Shown in pieces: positions 21,095 through 27,060 of a stretch of 30,853 nucleotides of DNA. The position numbers were made by a program, and so were the translations under genes. Numbering within the stretch: position 1 is the first letter of the stretch; every line of letters begins with the position of its first letter. Below the pieces are notes generated by a model, which saw only the letters and a list, made by a program, of their open reading frames with translations, did not search any database and was not told where the DNA came from. The stretch covers positions 1-30,853 of IMG/VR virus record IMGVR_UViG_3300046003_006532. One strand, given 5' to 3'. This DNA is from a virus.

Positions 21095-21702
21095 GCCCGC
21101 ACCTCTTCCGCCTGCTCTCCAAGCGTCGCCAGCTCATCGGCAAAATACATCAGCTTAACGATGGGATGATGGTGCCAGGAGTTCGCCAGCCCGCCGCCGC
21201 GCAGCGGATACTCGCCCTTGCCGGGCTCAAACTCGTTCAGGCCATAAACGCCCATGTGATAACGGATCATCAGCTCTTCAATTTCGGTGAGCTCGATGAA
21301 CTCCCGAATGCGCTTGATCGACAGCACAGCGTGACCCTTTGGCTGCTCCTTGTTCCAGCGGTACTCCGGAACACCCGCCACTTTCCACTTGTCACTTTCC
21401 ACCGGAAGATAGGCCCCAACCTTGCAGACATCGTGGAGAAGAGCGGCGATCGCCAGAGATTCCTGCGGAACCGCGATCCGGTACGCCGCCACCATCACCG
21501 AAAGACGGTCAAACACATTCAGCGAATGCGCGGCCAGCCCGCCCTCATAAACTCCGTGATACTTCGTAGAAGCCGGAGACTCAAAAAAACATTCATCAAC
21601 CAGCCAACCAATCAGCCCATCCATGCCCGCACGTCCGGTGTTTGTCAGCAAATCCACCACCCGAACCCGATTCACCGCCGCCTGTTTTTTTCGATCAATC
21701 AT
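21091..21702 (-). CDS. HD-domain phosphohydrolase (phage early-region type)
   Basis: 203 aa from the second of two nearby ATGs, which has the better spacing (8) from AAGGAG. Metal ligands: H59 (GGLAAHSLNVFD), H90-D91 (AALLHDVCKVGAY) and later H/D residues (GHAVLS, IRYHMG, YFADELAT). 'HGVYEGGLAAHS' and 'LLHDVCKVG' are standard for HD hydrolases of phage early operons, related to those acting on nucleotides or RNA ends. The substrate is unknown. It is the second HD protein in the operon and differs from the YfbR-like one. Confidence 0.83.
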   Translation of the reverse strand: MIDRKKQAAVNRVRVVDLLTNTGRAGMDGLIGWLVDECFFESPASTKYHGVYEGGLAAHSLNVFDRLSVMVAAYRIAVPQESLAIAALLHDVCKVGAYLPVESDKWKVAGVPEYRWNKEQPKGHAVLSIKRIREFIELTEIEELMIRYHMGVYGLNEFEPGKGEYPLRGGGLANSWHHHPIVKLMYFADELATLGEQAEEVRA

Positions 21703-21731
21703 TTTCATTTCTCCTTAAAGTCGAAGGTCTG

Positions 21732-21965
21732 TTAATCATGAATTGGACAGCCTGCGCTTGGAACAAACCCATACGGATCATCGAATCCGCAGTCACAACC
21801 ACAATCCAACCCCATTGATTTTTTGCGCGTCTCGGATAACATCGCTGCAATGCGGTGAAGTTCTGTGTTTTTGTCCGGAGGGAGACTTTCGTTTGCCATT
21901 TCAACCACGCGAGCAAGCGATCTAAGATCGAAATTTTTTATATTTTCTACGTACGTAGTCTTCAT
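21732..21965 (-). CDS. Small hypothetical protein with cysteine-rich tail
   Basis: 77 aa from the ATG at 21965, which has GGAGG seven bases upstream and overlaps the preceding stop (ATGA). The body is helical; the last 24 residues hold DCGCDCGFDD and AGCPIHD, four Cys plus His that could bind a metal or an iron-sulphur cluster. Family not recognised. Confidence 0.6.
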   Translation of the reverse strand: MKTTYVENIKNFDLRSLARVVEMANESLPPDKNTELHRIAAMLSETRKKSMGLDCGCDCGFDDPYGFVPSAGCPIHD

Positions 21966-22126
21966 GACTGCACCTCCCCAATCGCCTTCAACGCACTCCA
22001 CAGCTTAAACAGATCGTTGTCCGGCAGATCTGGCAGACGCCCCAGCACCGTCAGCTTGTCCATCCCCAGCGCCTCCGCCGCCACCTCGATCTCCGCGATA
22101 ATCTCCAACCTATCGAAAGAACTCAT
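21962..22126 (-). CDS. Small helical hypothetical protein
   Basis: 54 aa. The ATG at 22126 has AAGGAG at ideal distance; the long upstream extension of the frame overlaps a plus-strand gene and is not credible. All-helical, acidic sequence (MSSFDRLEIIAEIEVAAEAL...DNDLFKLWSALKAIGE). First gene of the left-going early operon after the switch region. No family known to me. Confidence 0.6.
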   Translation of the reverse strand: MSSFDRLEIIAEIEVAAEALGMDKLTVLGRLPDLPDNDLFKLWSALKAIGEVQS

Positions 22127-22208
22127 TGGGACTCCTTCTTTGAAAATCCAGCCCTTGCCCGCGCCGTGAAAATCCGGTAAACAACCTTTCGAAAGGAGGT
22201 GATTCCAA

Positions 22209-22343
22209 ATGTCAAAAAACGAACACACATCAAAACGCGTTGCCGGCATTGCCGCCAAAGTGCTGAGCAACCCGAAGTCGTCAAAAACGAGCAAAACGCT
22301 TGCCGCATCTGTGCTAACGCAGCGTCCTGATAAAAAGAAATAG
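22209..22343 (+). CDS. Short Lys/Ser-rich conserved protein, opposite strand
   Basis: 44 aa (begins MSKNEHTSKRVAGIAAKVLS, ends DKKK). It is preceded by AAAGGAGGTGATTCC, an almost complete complement of the 16S rRNA 3' end and the strongest ribosome site in the window. Similar ~45-residue proteins (TS.kVAs.AskvL....tsk..kslAgSaL.q) recur in many bacterial mobile elements with unknown role. It lies on the opposite strand between left-going genes and ends one base before the stop of the neighbour at 22344. Small, basic and highly translated: a DNA- or protein-binding modulator is a guess. Confidence 0.75.
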   Translation: MSKNEHTSKRVAGIAAKVLSNPKSSKTSKTLAASVLTQRPDKKK

Positions 22344-22583
22344 TCACAGCACCCGCCTCCCCTTAATGCACCCCGTCGGAATACAGAATCGGCACGCAAA
22401 CTGATCTTCTGTATACGACTGCGTAAGCGTCAGGTGGGAGGCGGTCTCTTCAACCAGATACCCAACCGACATCACCAGAACCGGCTCCAGCGGCTCAACA
22501 CCCTCCCGGCTTTCCCACACATCCCCGGCAACTCGGTGCGAGTCTTCCCACTTGACTTCAACCCTTTTCATCTTCGTGCCCAT
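22344..22583 (-). CDS. Small conserved phage-type protein
   Basis: 79 aa from the ATG at 22583 (AAGGAG upstream). MKRVEVKWEDSH..., then VLVMSVGYLVEETASHLTL and FCIPTGCIKG follow a pattern common in temperate phages and mobile elements (V.W.D......W......l.......SvG.l..e......l........ ...IP...I). It is probably a small SH3-like beta barrel; function unknown. One copy of the 14-bp operator-like site lies 18 bases before its start, directly upstream of the ribosome site. Confidence 0.65.
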   Translation of the reverse strand: MGTKMKRVEVKWEDSHRVAGDVWESREGVEPLEPVLVMSVGYLVEETASHLTLTQSYTEDQFACRFCIPTGCIKGRRVL

Positions 22584-22600
22584 CTGGTCTCCTTGGTTGG

Positions 22601-22614
22601 GGTGTTTAGTCACC
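22601..22614. promoter_or_regulatory. Operator-like site O1
   Basis: GGTGTTTAGTCACC on the plus strand, with GGTG/CACC inverted ends. Exactly repeated at 22648-22661 and, in the other orientation, at 22971-22984. O1 lies just before the ribosome site of the gene starting at 22583. Confidence 0.65.
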
Positions 22615-22627
22615 CTGCTTAAAATAA

Positions 22628-22798
22628 TCATGCGCATTTTTTGCGCGGGTGTTTAGTCACCTCGGCCAAAAAAAAACGGCTGATGCCTTCGCTAATTGCA
22701 AGACGCGCAGTATTAGATAGAGTCCGATGCTGTTCGGCAGCCACCTTCTCCAGCTTTCCTCGAAGATCATCATCAATTTTTATCGTCAGTGTTTTCAT
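22628..22798 (-). CDS. Ribbon-helix-helix regulator 2
   Basis: 56 aa from the ATG at 22798 (GGAGGGG upstream). MKTLTIKIDDDLRGKLEKVA, then EQHRTLSNTARLAISEGI is the standard CopG/Arc ribbon-helix-helix layout: an N-terminal beta strand, a helix, a short turn and a second helix. Such dimers repress promoters by inserting the beta ribbon in the major groove. It overlaps the upstream regulator gene by 26 bases in another frame. A run of nine T (22668-22676 on the complementary strand) lies within its C-terminal codons, so slippage could alter the tail. Confidence 0.72.
   Translation of the reverse strand: MKTLTIKIDDDLRGKLEKVAAEQHRTLSNTARLAISEGISRFFLAEVTKHPRKKCA
22648..22661. promoter_or_regulatory. 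Operator-like site O2
   Basis: The same GGTGTTTAGTCACC as O1, 47 bp away, inside the last codons of regulator 2 (encoding VTKHP). Confidence 0.65.
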
Positions 22799-22949
22799 GC
22801 TTCCCCTCCGCATATTCTAAAATGAATTGCTTAACCAGCTCGGTCATCGATATCCCCTTAATCTTGGAGATTTCCTTTAGGCTGGTGTATTCCTCTTCTG
22901 AGAGGTACACCCCTAGCATTTTTTTTCTACTGTCTCGCTGGTTTGGCAT
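22773..22949 (-). CDS. Ribbon-helix-helix regulator 1
   Basis: 58 aa, ATG at 22949 to TGA at 22773. After a basic start (MPNQRDSRKKM) comes LGVYLSEEEYTSLKEISKIK, then GISMTELVKQFILEYAE, a ribbon-helix-helix fold with the 'G(I/M)S.(T/S)E' turn. It is the first gene of the left-going set after the divergent region and probably represses its own promoter, since operator-like site O3 lies 22 bases upstream of its start. The ribosome site is weak. An in-frame ATG at residue 11 follows an A-run and is a less likely start. Confidence 0.68.
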   Translation of the reverse strand: MPNQRDSRKKMLGVYLSEEEYTSLKEISKIKGISMTELVKQFILEYAEGKHENTDDKN

Positions 22950-22970
22950 TGCTGTTTCTTTTCTATCTGT

Positions 22971-22984
22971 GGTGACTAAACACC
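22971..22984. promoter_or_regulatory. Operator-like site O3 in the divergent region
   Basis: GGTGACTAAACACC, the reverse complement of O1/O2. It lies in the 95-base AT-rich gap between regulator 1 (leftward) and the plus-strand gene at 23045 (rightward), so one bound protein could control both. Flanking AATATTTTAC and TATTCT elements may be -10 boxes. Confidence 0.68.
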
Positions 22985-23044
22985 TAGCCGTAAAATATTA
23001 CAATACATAATTTCACTTTTTTTTATTCCTGTTATTCTGCCCGC

Positions 23045-23701
23045 ATGGAATTAAAACAAACTATCGCTTTTATAATAATCAGCCTACTGGCTTTTGCGTT
23101 TGTTGCCGTTCTAATTATAACTGGAAAAAACAGCGACGCTCCGCGAGTTAGACTGGCCAAAGAAAACAGAGAGCGCAAAAAATCACACCGAAACACAGAT
23201 GTTGATGAATTTAGAGCGTTTTTAAACAGCATTGATATAGACGCCGCTGTTGAAAAGACATTCAATCAAATGAAGGCGACTGGAATTTACGATGCTCTTC
23301 GAAAATATAGAGATGAACCTGAAGCCCAGGACATTTTAAGCCAGATACACTCAACTTTAGATTCGTTTTTATCATCTTGCAGCCCGATTAATCTCGGCGC
23401 TCCAATTGTTCGAAATACTTACACCGAGTGGTTTAAAACCGCACCGCAGGATCTAATAAACGCAGCAAAAAACATTGGTACAGAAGTCTCTGTTTATAAC
23501 TCAATCTACACCATGACTGCTGATTATTTAGCATCCGGAGAATATCATATTTATCGCGGAACGCTCGGGCTAGAAGGACGCGATCTGCACACGCTCTGTC
23601 TTCACGCTCTCGACAAAATCGTTGAGCAAGGAGCTTGGTCAGAAGAAATGGCAAAAGAACAACGCAGCGTTGTTAGTCAACAAATCGCCTATGTAGGATA
23701 A
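23045..23701 (+). CDS. Membrane-anchored hypothetical protein, possible lysogenic-conversion gene
   Basis: 218 aa. Residues 6-27 (TIAFIIISLLAFAFVAVLII) form one strong membrane segment, followed by a basic stretch (RERKKSHR) and a helical soluble domain of about 170 residues (FLNSIDIDAAVEKTFNQM..., YTEWFKTAPQDLINAAKNIG) that I do not recognise. The gene is clearly more AT-rich than its neighbours, lies on the opposite strand next to the regulators and integrase, and shares the divergent region with regulator 1. That is the usual place and look of a moron, such as an exclusion factor expressed in the lysogen. This is inference; no exclusion family is recognised. Confidence 0.68.
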   Translation: MELKQTIAFIIISLLAFAFVAVLIITGKNSDAPRVRLAKENRERKKSHRNTDVDEFRAFLNSIDIDAAVEKTFNQMKATGIYDALRKYRDEPEAQDILSQIHSTLDSFLSSCSPINLGAPIVRNTYTEWFKTAPQDLINAAKNIGTEVSVYNSIYTMTADYLASGEYHIYRGTLGLEGRDLHTLCLHALDKIVEQGAWSEEMAKEQRSVVSQQIAYVG

Positions 23702-23830
23702 CCCATACACAATCCGCCCGATGCGTCCGATCCGTCCGCCTTTAGCCAACCCTTGTCTAGACAACATCCGGCCTAAAACCTTCCGCCTCGGCGGATCTGC
23801 CGAAGGCACGAAAAGCCCAAAGCCTAAAGT
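23702..23830. other. Gap between convergent genes: palindrome, hairpin, repeat; possible attachment region
   Basis: No gene. It contains the perfect 12-bp palindrome TTGTCTAGACAA (23753-23764), a GC-rich hairpin region CCTTC...GAAGG with an inner CCGC/GCGG stem (23779-23806) that is followed by TTTT on the minus strand and could end integrase transcription, and the start of a CTAAAGC heptamer tract. A phage attachment site is possible here, next to the integrase, but no core can be identified without the host sequence. Confidence 0.4.
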
Positions 23831-23840
23831 CTAAGGCCTT
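23811..23840. repeat. Heptamer repeat tract (CTAAAGC family), copy 3
   Basis: AAAAGCC CAAAGCC TAAAGTC TAAGGCC TT on the plus strand. It overlaps the end of the integrase gene and supplies its TAG stop codon. Confidence 0.75.
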
Positions 23841-24925
23841 ATGCCGAAATACCTTTCGGCATCCCCCCTGCCCGCGTTCCCCTTATAGTGCTGGTACAGG
23901 ATCGCCACATTCCCCCGGTGCGTCAGCAGCGTAGCCGTCCGGCCCGCGTCTCCATACAGCGCGCAGTGGTGGGTGCAGAACGAGTGTCTAAGGGCATTGT
24001 GCGGCATCACCACCTCCGCCTTCTCCGCCACCTGCCCGCGACGACGCTCCCACGCCCTTGGCTCCAGATCAAACCCGCCCGGAGCATGCTCCCGCGCCCA
24101 CTCCAGCCACGCCCACAAATTCGGCTCGTGCCCGTCCACAAACTGCCGACGCTTGTTTTTGGCATTCTCACCGGTAATCAGGATCCCGCGCTGCTCAAAA
24201 CGGATATGCTCCTTCCACTCCAGCCGGCAGATCGCCGACGAACGGAGCCCGGCAAACGCCCCCAGCGCAAAATAGGCCACCGCATCCGGAAAATGATCCC
24301 GCGCCGCCTTCAACAATGCCCGCGTCTGCTCCACCGTCAAAAACCCTGGCTCCTTCTCAACCACCTGTGGCATCGGCACCTTCGCAAAAACATTCTCGGC
24401 CGCATACTTACGCTCAACCAGCCAGCCCCAGAACGTCCGGCACACCTTGATATGGCCATGAACCGACACCGGACTCAACGGCAGCGCCGACGCCCATCGC
24501 CTGGCATCCGCATCGCTCACCCGCTGCGGAGAAACAAAATCCAGCTTACCAAGGATGTCCTCCAGCTTTTTAACATACTTCTCATCCCGACCGGCATTCG
24601 TCCGCTCATCAATGTATTCCTGCCGCGCCGCGGCCAGCGATATACTCCCCAGCAAAGCCCGCCCGCAAACCTCATGGACAGCCCGCAGAACCGCCCCGGA
24701 CGAACCGGCCAGCTTAATACACTCCGCCATTACTGAGGCATCAGCCGCCGACAGCGACAGAATTACACGACCCTGCACATCAACCGCCTTCTGCAAATCC
24801 TTGGCATACGCATCCCGATCCTTGGCCGATCCAAAAAACCGGAACTTCCGCTTACCGCGCTCCGACCACCTCACCCCGAACGGACTCTTCTTCCGATCCG
24901 CCCGCTTAAACGTCATAATTCCCAT
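23831..24925 (-). CDS. int: Tyrosine recombinase / phage integrase
   Basis: 364 aa. The order is a basic N-terminal arm-binding region (RADRKKSPFGVRWSERGKR), a core-binding SAM-like domain (about 95-185) and the catalytic domain from FLTVEQTRALL (195) on. Catalytic residues: R228 (GAFAGLRSSAICRLEW), a Lys in the beta hairpin (K256 or K258), R313 in MPHNALRHSF, H336 in LLTHRG and the nucleophile Y344 or Y347 (LYQHYKG). At the usual HxxR position the sequence has N310, with His one place earlier, a variant seen in some NALRHS-type integrases. The ATG at 24925 lacks a clear ribosome site; a second ATG three codons on follows GGGA. It catalyses site-specific insertion, which makes the element temperate. 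Confidence 0.93.
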   Translation of the reverse strand: MGIMTFKRADRKKSPFGVRWSERGKRKFRFFGSAKDRDAYAKDLQKAVDVQGRVILSLSAADASVMAECIKLAGSSGAVLRAVHEVCGRALLGSISLAAARQEYIDERTNAGRDEKYVKKLEDILGKLDFVSPQRVSDADARRWASALPLSPVSVHGHIKVCRTFWGWLVERKYAAENVFAKVPMPQVVEKEPGFLTVEQTRALLKAARDHFPDAVAYFALGAFAGLRSSAICRLEWKEHIRFEQRGILITGENAKNKRRQFVDGHEPNLWAWLEWAREHAPGGFDLEPRAWERRRGQVAEKAEVVMPHNALRHSFCTHHCALYGDAGRTATLLTHRGNVAILYQHYKGNAGRGDAERYFGIRP

Positions 24926-25061
24926 GTTGAACCCCGAGTGGTTGCCGACTGGTTGCTGTTTTCAGACGATCATAGGCGTATCATAGGAGTATGATAGGAG
25001 ACAATAGCAAAACTTCCCCGCACCGCGCCGCCCGCGCTGGCATTGATTAAACCCAACAAAA
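24926..25061. other. Upstream region of the integrase gene
   Basis: No gene seen. It contains the three 11-bp iterons at 24969-25001 and GC-rich sequence, and ends at the terminator of the lysis cassette. It is the likely place of the integrase promoter and perhaps of attP arm sites. Confidence 0.4.
24969..25001. repeat. Three helically phased 11-bp iterons upstream of integrase
   Basis: ATCATAGGCGT, ATCATAGGAGT, ATGATAGGAGA in direct tandem (24969-24979, 24980-24990, 24991-25001), 44 bp upstream of the integrase start. The 11-bp period places the units on one face of the helix. They could be integrase arm-type sites or an operator for a repressor of int. Confidence 0.75.
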
Positions 25062-25088
25062 ACGGCACGTCCGTAAAAAACGTGCCGT
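25060..25088 (-). terminator. Rho-independent terminator after the lysis cassette
   Basis: ACGGCACGT (25088-25080 read on the minus strand) and ACGTGCCGT (25070-25062) pair perfectly over 9 bp around a 9-nt loop, followed by TTTTTGTTG. It ends leftward transcription from the lysis genes before the integrase. Confidence 0.85.
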
Positions 25089-25176
25089 CAAATGGTCTGC
25101 ACCCAACAGGGGTTTAGTTTTGTGCTGTTTTTATTGAAGAATGTCGTTGTGGTTGAACTTTGGTTGAAGAAAGCTG
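25089..25176. other. Gap after the lipoprotein gene
   Basis: No gene. Contains short direct repeats (GGTTGAACTTTGGTTGAAGAA with an earlier TTGAAGAA) and CCCAACA repeated on both sides of the terminator. Meaning unknown. Confidence 0.3.
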
Positions 25177-25419
25177 TTACTTCGGCCCGGTGAACCTCCA
25201 CCCAGCCGGAACCTCAAAATCATCCATCACCGCTTCCATCTGCTTGTTCGTATTGACGAAATACAACGAACCTTCCGGTAACGGAATAGGCCGCGTTGTA
25301 TAATAGACCGCGTGTTCATTCGGAATGTGTTTTGGAACCTTCGACCTGCATCCGCTCGCGCTCGTCAAAATCAGCGCGGCCAACAGGATCGTCAGGTGCG
25401 GTGTGTAGGATTTTTGCAT
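25177..25419 (-). CDS. Small lipoprotein, candidate o-spanin (Rz1-like)
   Basis: 80 aa from the ATG at 25419, which has GGAGG and GAGGAAG upstream. MQKSYTPHLTILLAALILTSASGC is a lipoprotein signal peptide with lipobox L-T-S-A-S-G-C around Cys24 (the residues before Cys are ASG). The mature ~57 residues are Pro- and Tyr-containing. The gene starts inside the preceding membrane-protein gene in another frame, the arrangement seen in Rz/Rz1 pairs. As an o-spanin it would sit in the outer membrane and fuse it with the inner membrane in the last step of lysis. Function is inferred from signal, size and context. Confidence 0.65.
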   Translation of the reverse strand: MQKSYTPHLTILLAALILTSASGCRSKVPKHIPNEHAVYYTTRPIPLPEGSLYFVNTNKQMEAVMDDFEVPAGWRFTGPK

Positions 25420-25528
25420 CTTCCTCTTCCTCCTTTTTATCCTTGCGCCATACCACATAGAGCGAAGGCAGGACGACGGCGAGAATGCCGCCGACCGCCA
25501 ATGCCCAAGATGGAACGGCAAACGACAT
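25316..25528 (-). CDS. Small membrane protein of the lysis cassette
   Basis: 70 aa from the ATG at 25528, which overlaps the stop of the holin-like gene (TAATG). Residues 3-26 (FAVPSWALAVGGILAVVLPS and on) form one membrane segment. A charged tail follows (KDKKEEEEDAK...) that is rather short for a coiled coil. It may be an unusual inner-membrane spanin partner for the overlapping lipoprotein, or an antiholin. Which of these is undecided. Confidence 0.58.
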   Translation of the reverse strand: MSFAVPSWALAVGGILAVVLPSLYVVWRKDKKEEEEDAKILHTAPDDPVGRADFDERERMQVEGSKTHSE

Positions 25529-25872
25529 TACAGCATCTTCGGAATTGCCATGCGGATTGTCCCGGCTCCGGCGGTAGCCAGCAGGCCGAACACAAATTCG
25601 GGAATCACGAGACCATACGCTTGCAGTCCGCCAAGGACGGCCATGATTGCGGCGATGATGTATGTTTTCTTTCCGGTAAAAAAGCCAGAACCCTGTACCG
25701 GAACAACCCCGGCCACGGCAGAACGAATCGTTCCAAGACCACACGCGCCGAGCAACGGCCATACATATTCAGGAATCTGGATACCAGCGGCCAGCAGACC
25801 GATTATAACGGCCGTAACGAGTACGACGATATACGTTTTCTTCCCACTCAGGAACTCCAATACTTTGTTCAT
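25528..25872 (-). CDS. Holin-like membrane protein with internal duplication
   Basis: 114 aa; the GAAGGAGG ribosome site is excellent. Two copies of one ~45-residue module follow each other: GKKTYIVVLVTAVIIGLLAA, GIQIPEYVWPLLGACGLGTI (residues 10-50) and GKKTYIIAAIMAVLGGLQAY, GLVIPEFVFGLLATAGAGTI (68-107). Each has two membrane segments around an IPE turn, giving four in total. The single module is common in phages near lysis genes and is holin-like; the tandem form suggests duplication. It lies at the centre of the membrane-protein cassette. Confidence 0.72.
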   Translation of the reverse strand: MNKVLEFLSGKKTYIVVLVTAVIIGLLAAGIQIPEYVWPLLGACGLGTIRSAVAGVVPVQGSGFFTGKKTYIIAAIMAVLGGLQAYGLVIPEFVFGLLATAGAGTIRMAIPKML

Positions 25873-25887
25873 GTTTCCTCCTTCGGC

Positions 25888-26193
25888 TTAATTGCCGGAA
25901 ATTATTTTTTCTGTCTTCTTTGGTGTGAACCCGTTCCCGTCGTCACCATAGTCGTTCATTCGGCTCTGTTGTTTTAATAGCAACTTCACATCGAGTTTCA
26001 TTTCCTTAAACCCGTCCGTGAGATACTCGACATCCTTTTTCATGCTCACCAGTGAATCGTTTTTTGATTCAAGTTGGCGAATGCGCCCTTCTTGAAAAGA
26101 TAAGTACAGCCCCGCAATCACCAAAATAAACGATACGAGCGATGACATTACTTTAACTGTTCGACATGGTTCATGTTCTCTTGTTGCTGCCAT
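25888..26193 (-). CDS. Membrane-anchored coiled-coil protein, candidate i-spanin
   Basis: 101 aa from the ATG at 26193 (AAAGGA upstream). A short N-terminal cytoplasmic part with basic residues, one membrane segment at about 17-33 (SSLVSFILVIAGLYLSF) and a long coiled-coil region (RIRQLESKNDSLVSMKKDV, then LTDGFKEMKLDVKLLL) give the topology of an inner-membrane spanin. It is not adjacent to the lipoprotein, however, so it might instead be an unrelated lysis or exclusion protein. Confidence 0.58.
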   Translation of the reverse strand: MAATREHEPCRTVKVMSSLVSFILVIAGLYLSFQEGRIRQLESKNDSLVSMKKDVEYLTDGFKEMKLDVKLLLKQQSRMNDYGDDGNGFTPKKTEKIISGN

Positions 26194-26248
26194 CTGCGTC
26201 CTTTCTCTGCCCTTTCGGGCTGGCTCATTGAGCCGTGGTTTCAATACA

Positions 26249-26416
26249 TCACTTGGTTGGCTGACGTTTAAGAATCACTTGGTTGGTTATCACCGCGCCG
26301 TCGGCGCGGTATTCTGTGCGTGTGACAGAGTTGCTGTTGGAAACAACTTTTACGTAGAACACCTCACTAGCGGTAGCCGCAAATGCAAATGCGATAAAGA
26401 TAAGTATTGTTTTCAT
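26249..26416 (-). CDS. Short secreted protein
   Basis: 55 aa: MKTILIFIAFAFAATAS is a signal peptide with cleavage after about residue 16, and the mature ~38 residues look like a single beta hairpin (EVFYVKVVSNSNSVTRTEYR). GGGGGAA lies before the ATG at 26416. ACCGCGCC GTC GGCGCGGT (26292-26310) is a perfect inverted repeat inside the gene, and a 13-bp direct repeat (26248-26260 and 26274-26286) spans its end, including the stop codon. Function unknown. Confidence 0.6.
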   Translation of the reverse strand: MKTILIFIAFAFAATASEVFYVKVVSNSNSVTRTEYRADGAVITNQVILKRQPTK

Positions 26417-26425
26417 AAGTTCCCC

Positions 26426-27049
26426 CTAATAAACAGCAACCAAAATTCCATCTATGATGAAGTAGGTAACAGCAGATCCATCGGGTTGAATCATTAAGTT
26501 TTCAACCTTTCTGCCATTGATATAATAATCCGCAAACTGAACAGATGGTGTACCAGTTGAACTGAGACTATTTACATCCCCCCCCCCTCCCCATGTTGCT
26601 CCCGCATCCTCTGATATAATGTAATAACTGGAATAAGGATTGTGGTCCTCGATGTCTGTCACCATGTAGATATTGCCATACACGGTAAGTACTTTACCGT
26701 ATTGGTTTGTGTAAGCGGGATAAATTCCGGGAAATACCTCTCCAACCCATGTGATATAGGCAAATGAATAAGTACCTGTGTAGGTTACATAGTTTATGTT
26801 TGTTGACATTATCATGAGGGGCGTAGAGTTTGTTACGGTGCTGAGCCTAAATGAACCAGAGGTCGCGAGGTTCGTAATTATACCACCGCCAGCTTTGATG
26901 CCAGAGTCGCCCAGCAGTCCGGCCCGCGTCACAGAGGGAACGTTTCCTGCAGGAACGCCTTTCATTTCAACGCCGGACTCCTGCGCAGGAAGTCGCTGAC
27001 AGGAATACAGAACCGCCAGCACAATAAAATTCAAAACGGATTTTCTCAT
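26426..27049 (-). CDS. Secreted protein with phase-variation-type G tract
   Basis: 207 aa from the ATG at 27049 (AAGGAG upstream). An N-terminal signal segment (MRKSVLNFIVLAVLYSC) with Cys17 is followed by beta-rich Thr/Ser/Gly/Tyr sequence typical of fibre or adhesin domains. The C-terminal region ends FIIDGILVAVY. Ten consecutive G residues on the coding strand (26587-26578) encode GGGG in TWGGGGDVNS; the codons after a one-base slip in either direction hit a stop at once. It may be a surface-exposed or virion-associated protein whose C-terminal third can be switched off. I do not recognise its family. Confidence 0.65.
   Translation of the reverse strand: MRKSVLNFIVLAVLYSCQRLPAQESGVEMKGVPAGNVPSVTRAGLLGDSGIKAGGGIITNLATSGSFRLSTVTNSTPLMIMSTNINYVTYTGTYSFAYITWVGEVFPGIYPAYTNQYGKVLTVYGNIYMVTDIEDHNPYSSYYIISEDAGATWGGGGDVNSLSSTGTPSVQFADYYINGRKVENLMIQPDGSAVTYFIIDGILVAVY
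26578..26587 (-). repeat. G10 homopolymer (C10 on plus strand) within a coding region
   Basis: Ten C on the plus strand, followed by T and CCCC. With nine G the frame reads ATG TAA after the tract; with eleven it reads GGA TGT AAA TAG. Both truncate the protein within four codons of the tract. Confidence 0.9.
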
Positions 27050-27060
27050 GACACAGCTCC

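Noticed and set aside
23779-23806. tRNA or structured RNA near the integrase end (possible att target)
   Set aside because: Only nested hairpins can be drawn; no cloverleaf, no T-arm consensus and no CCA end.
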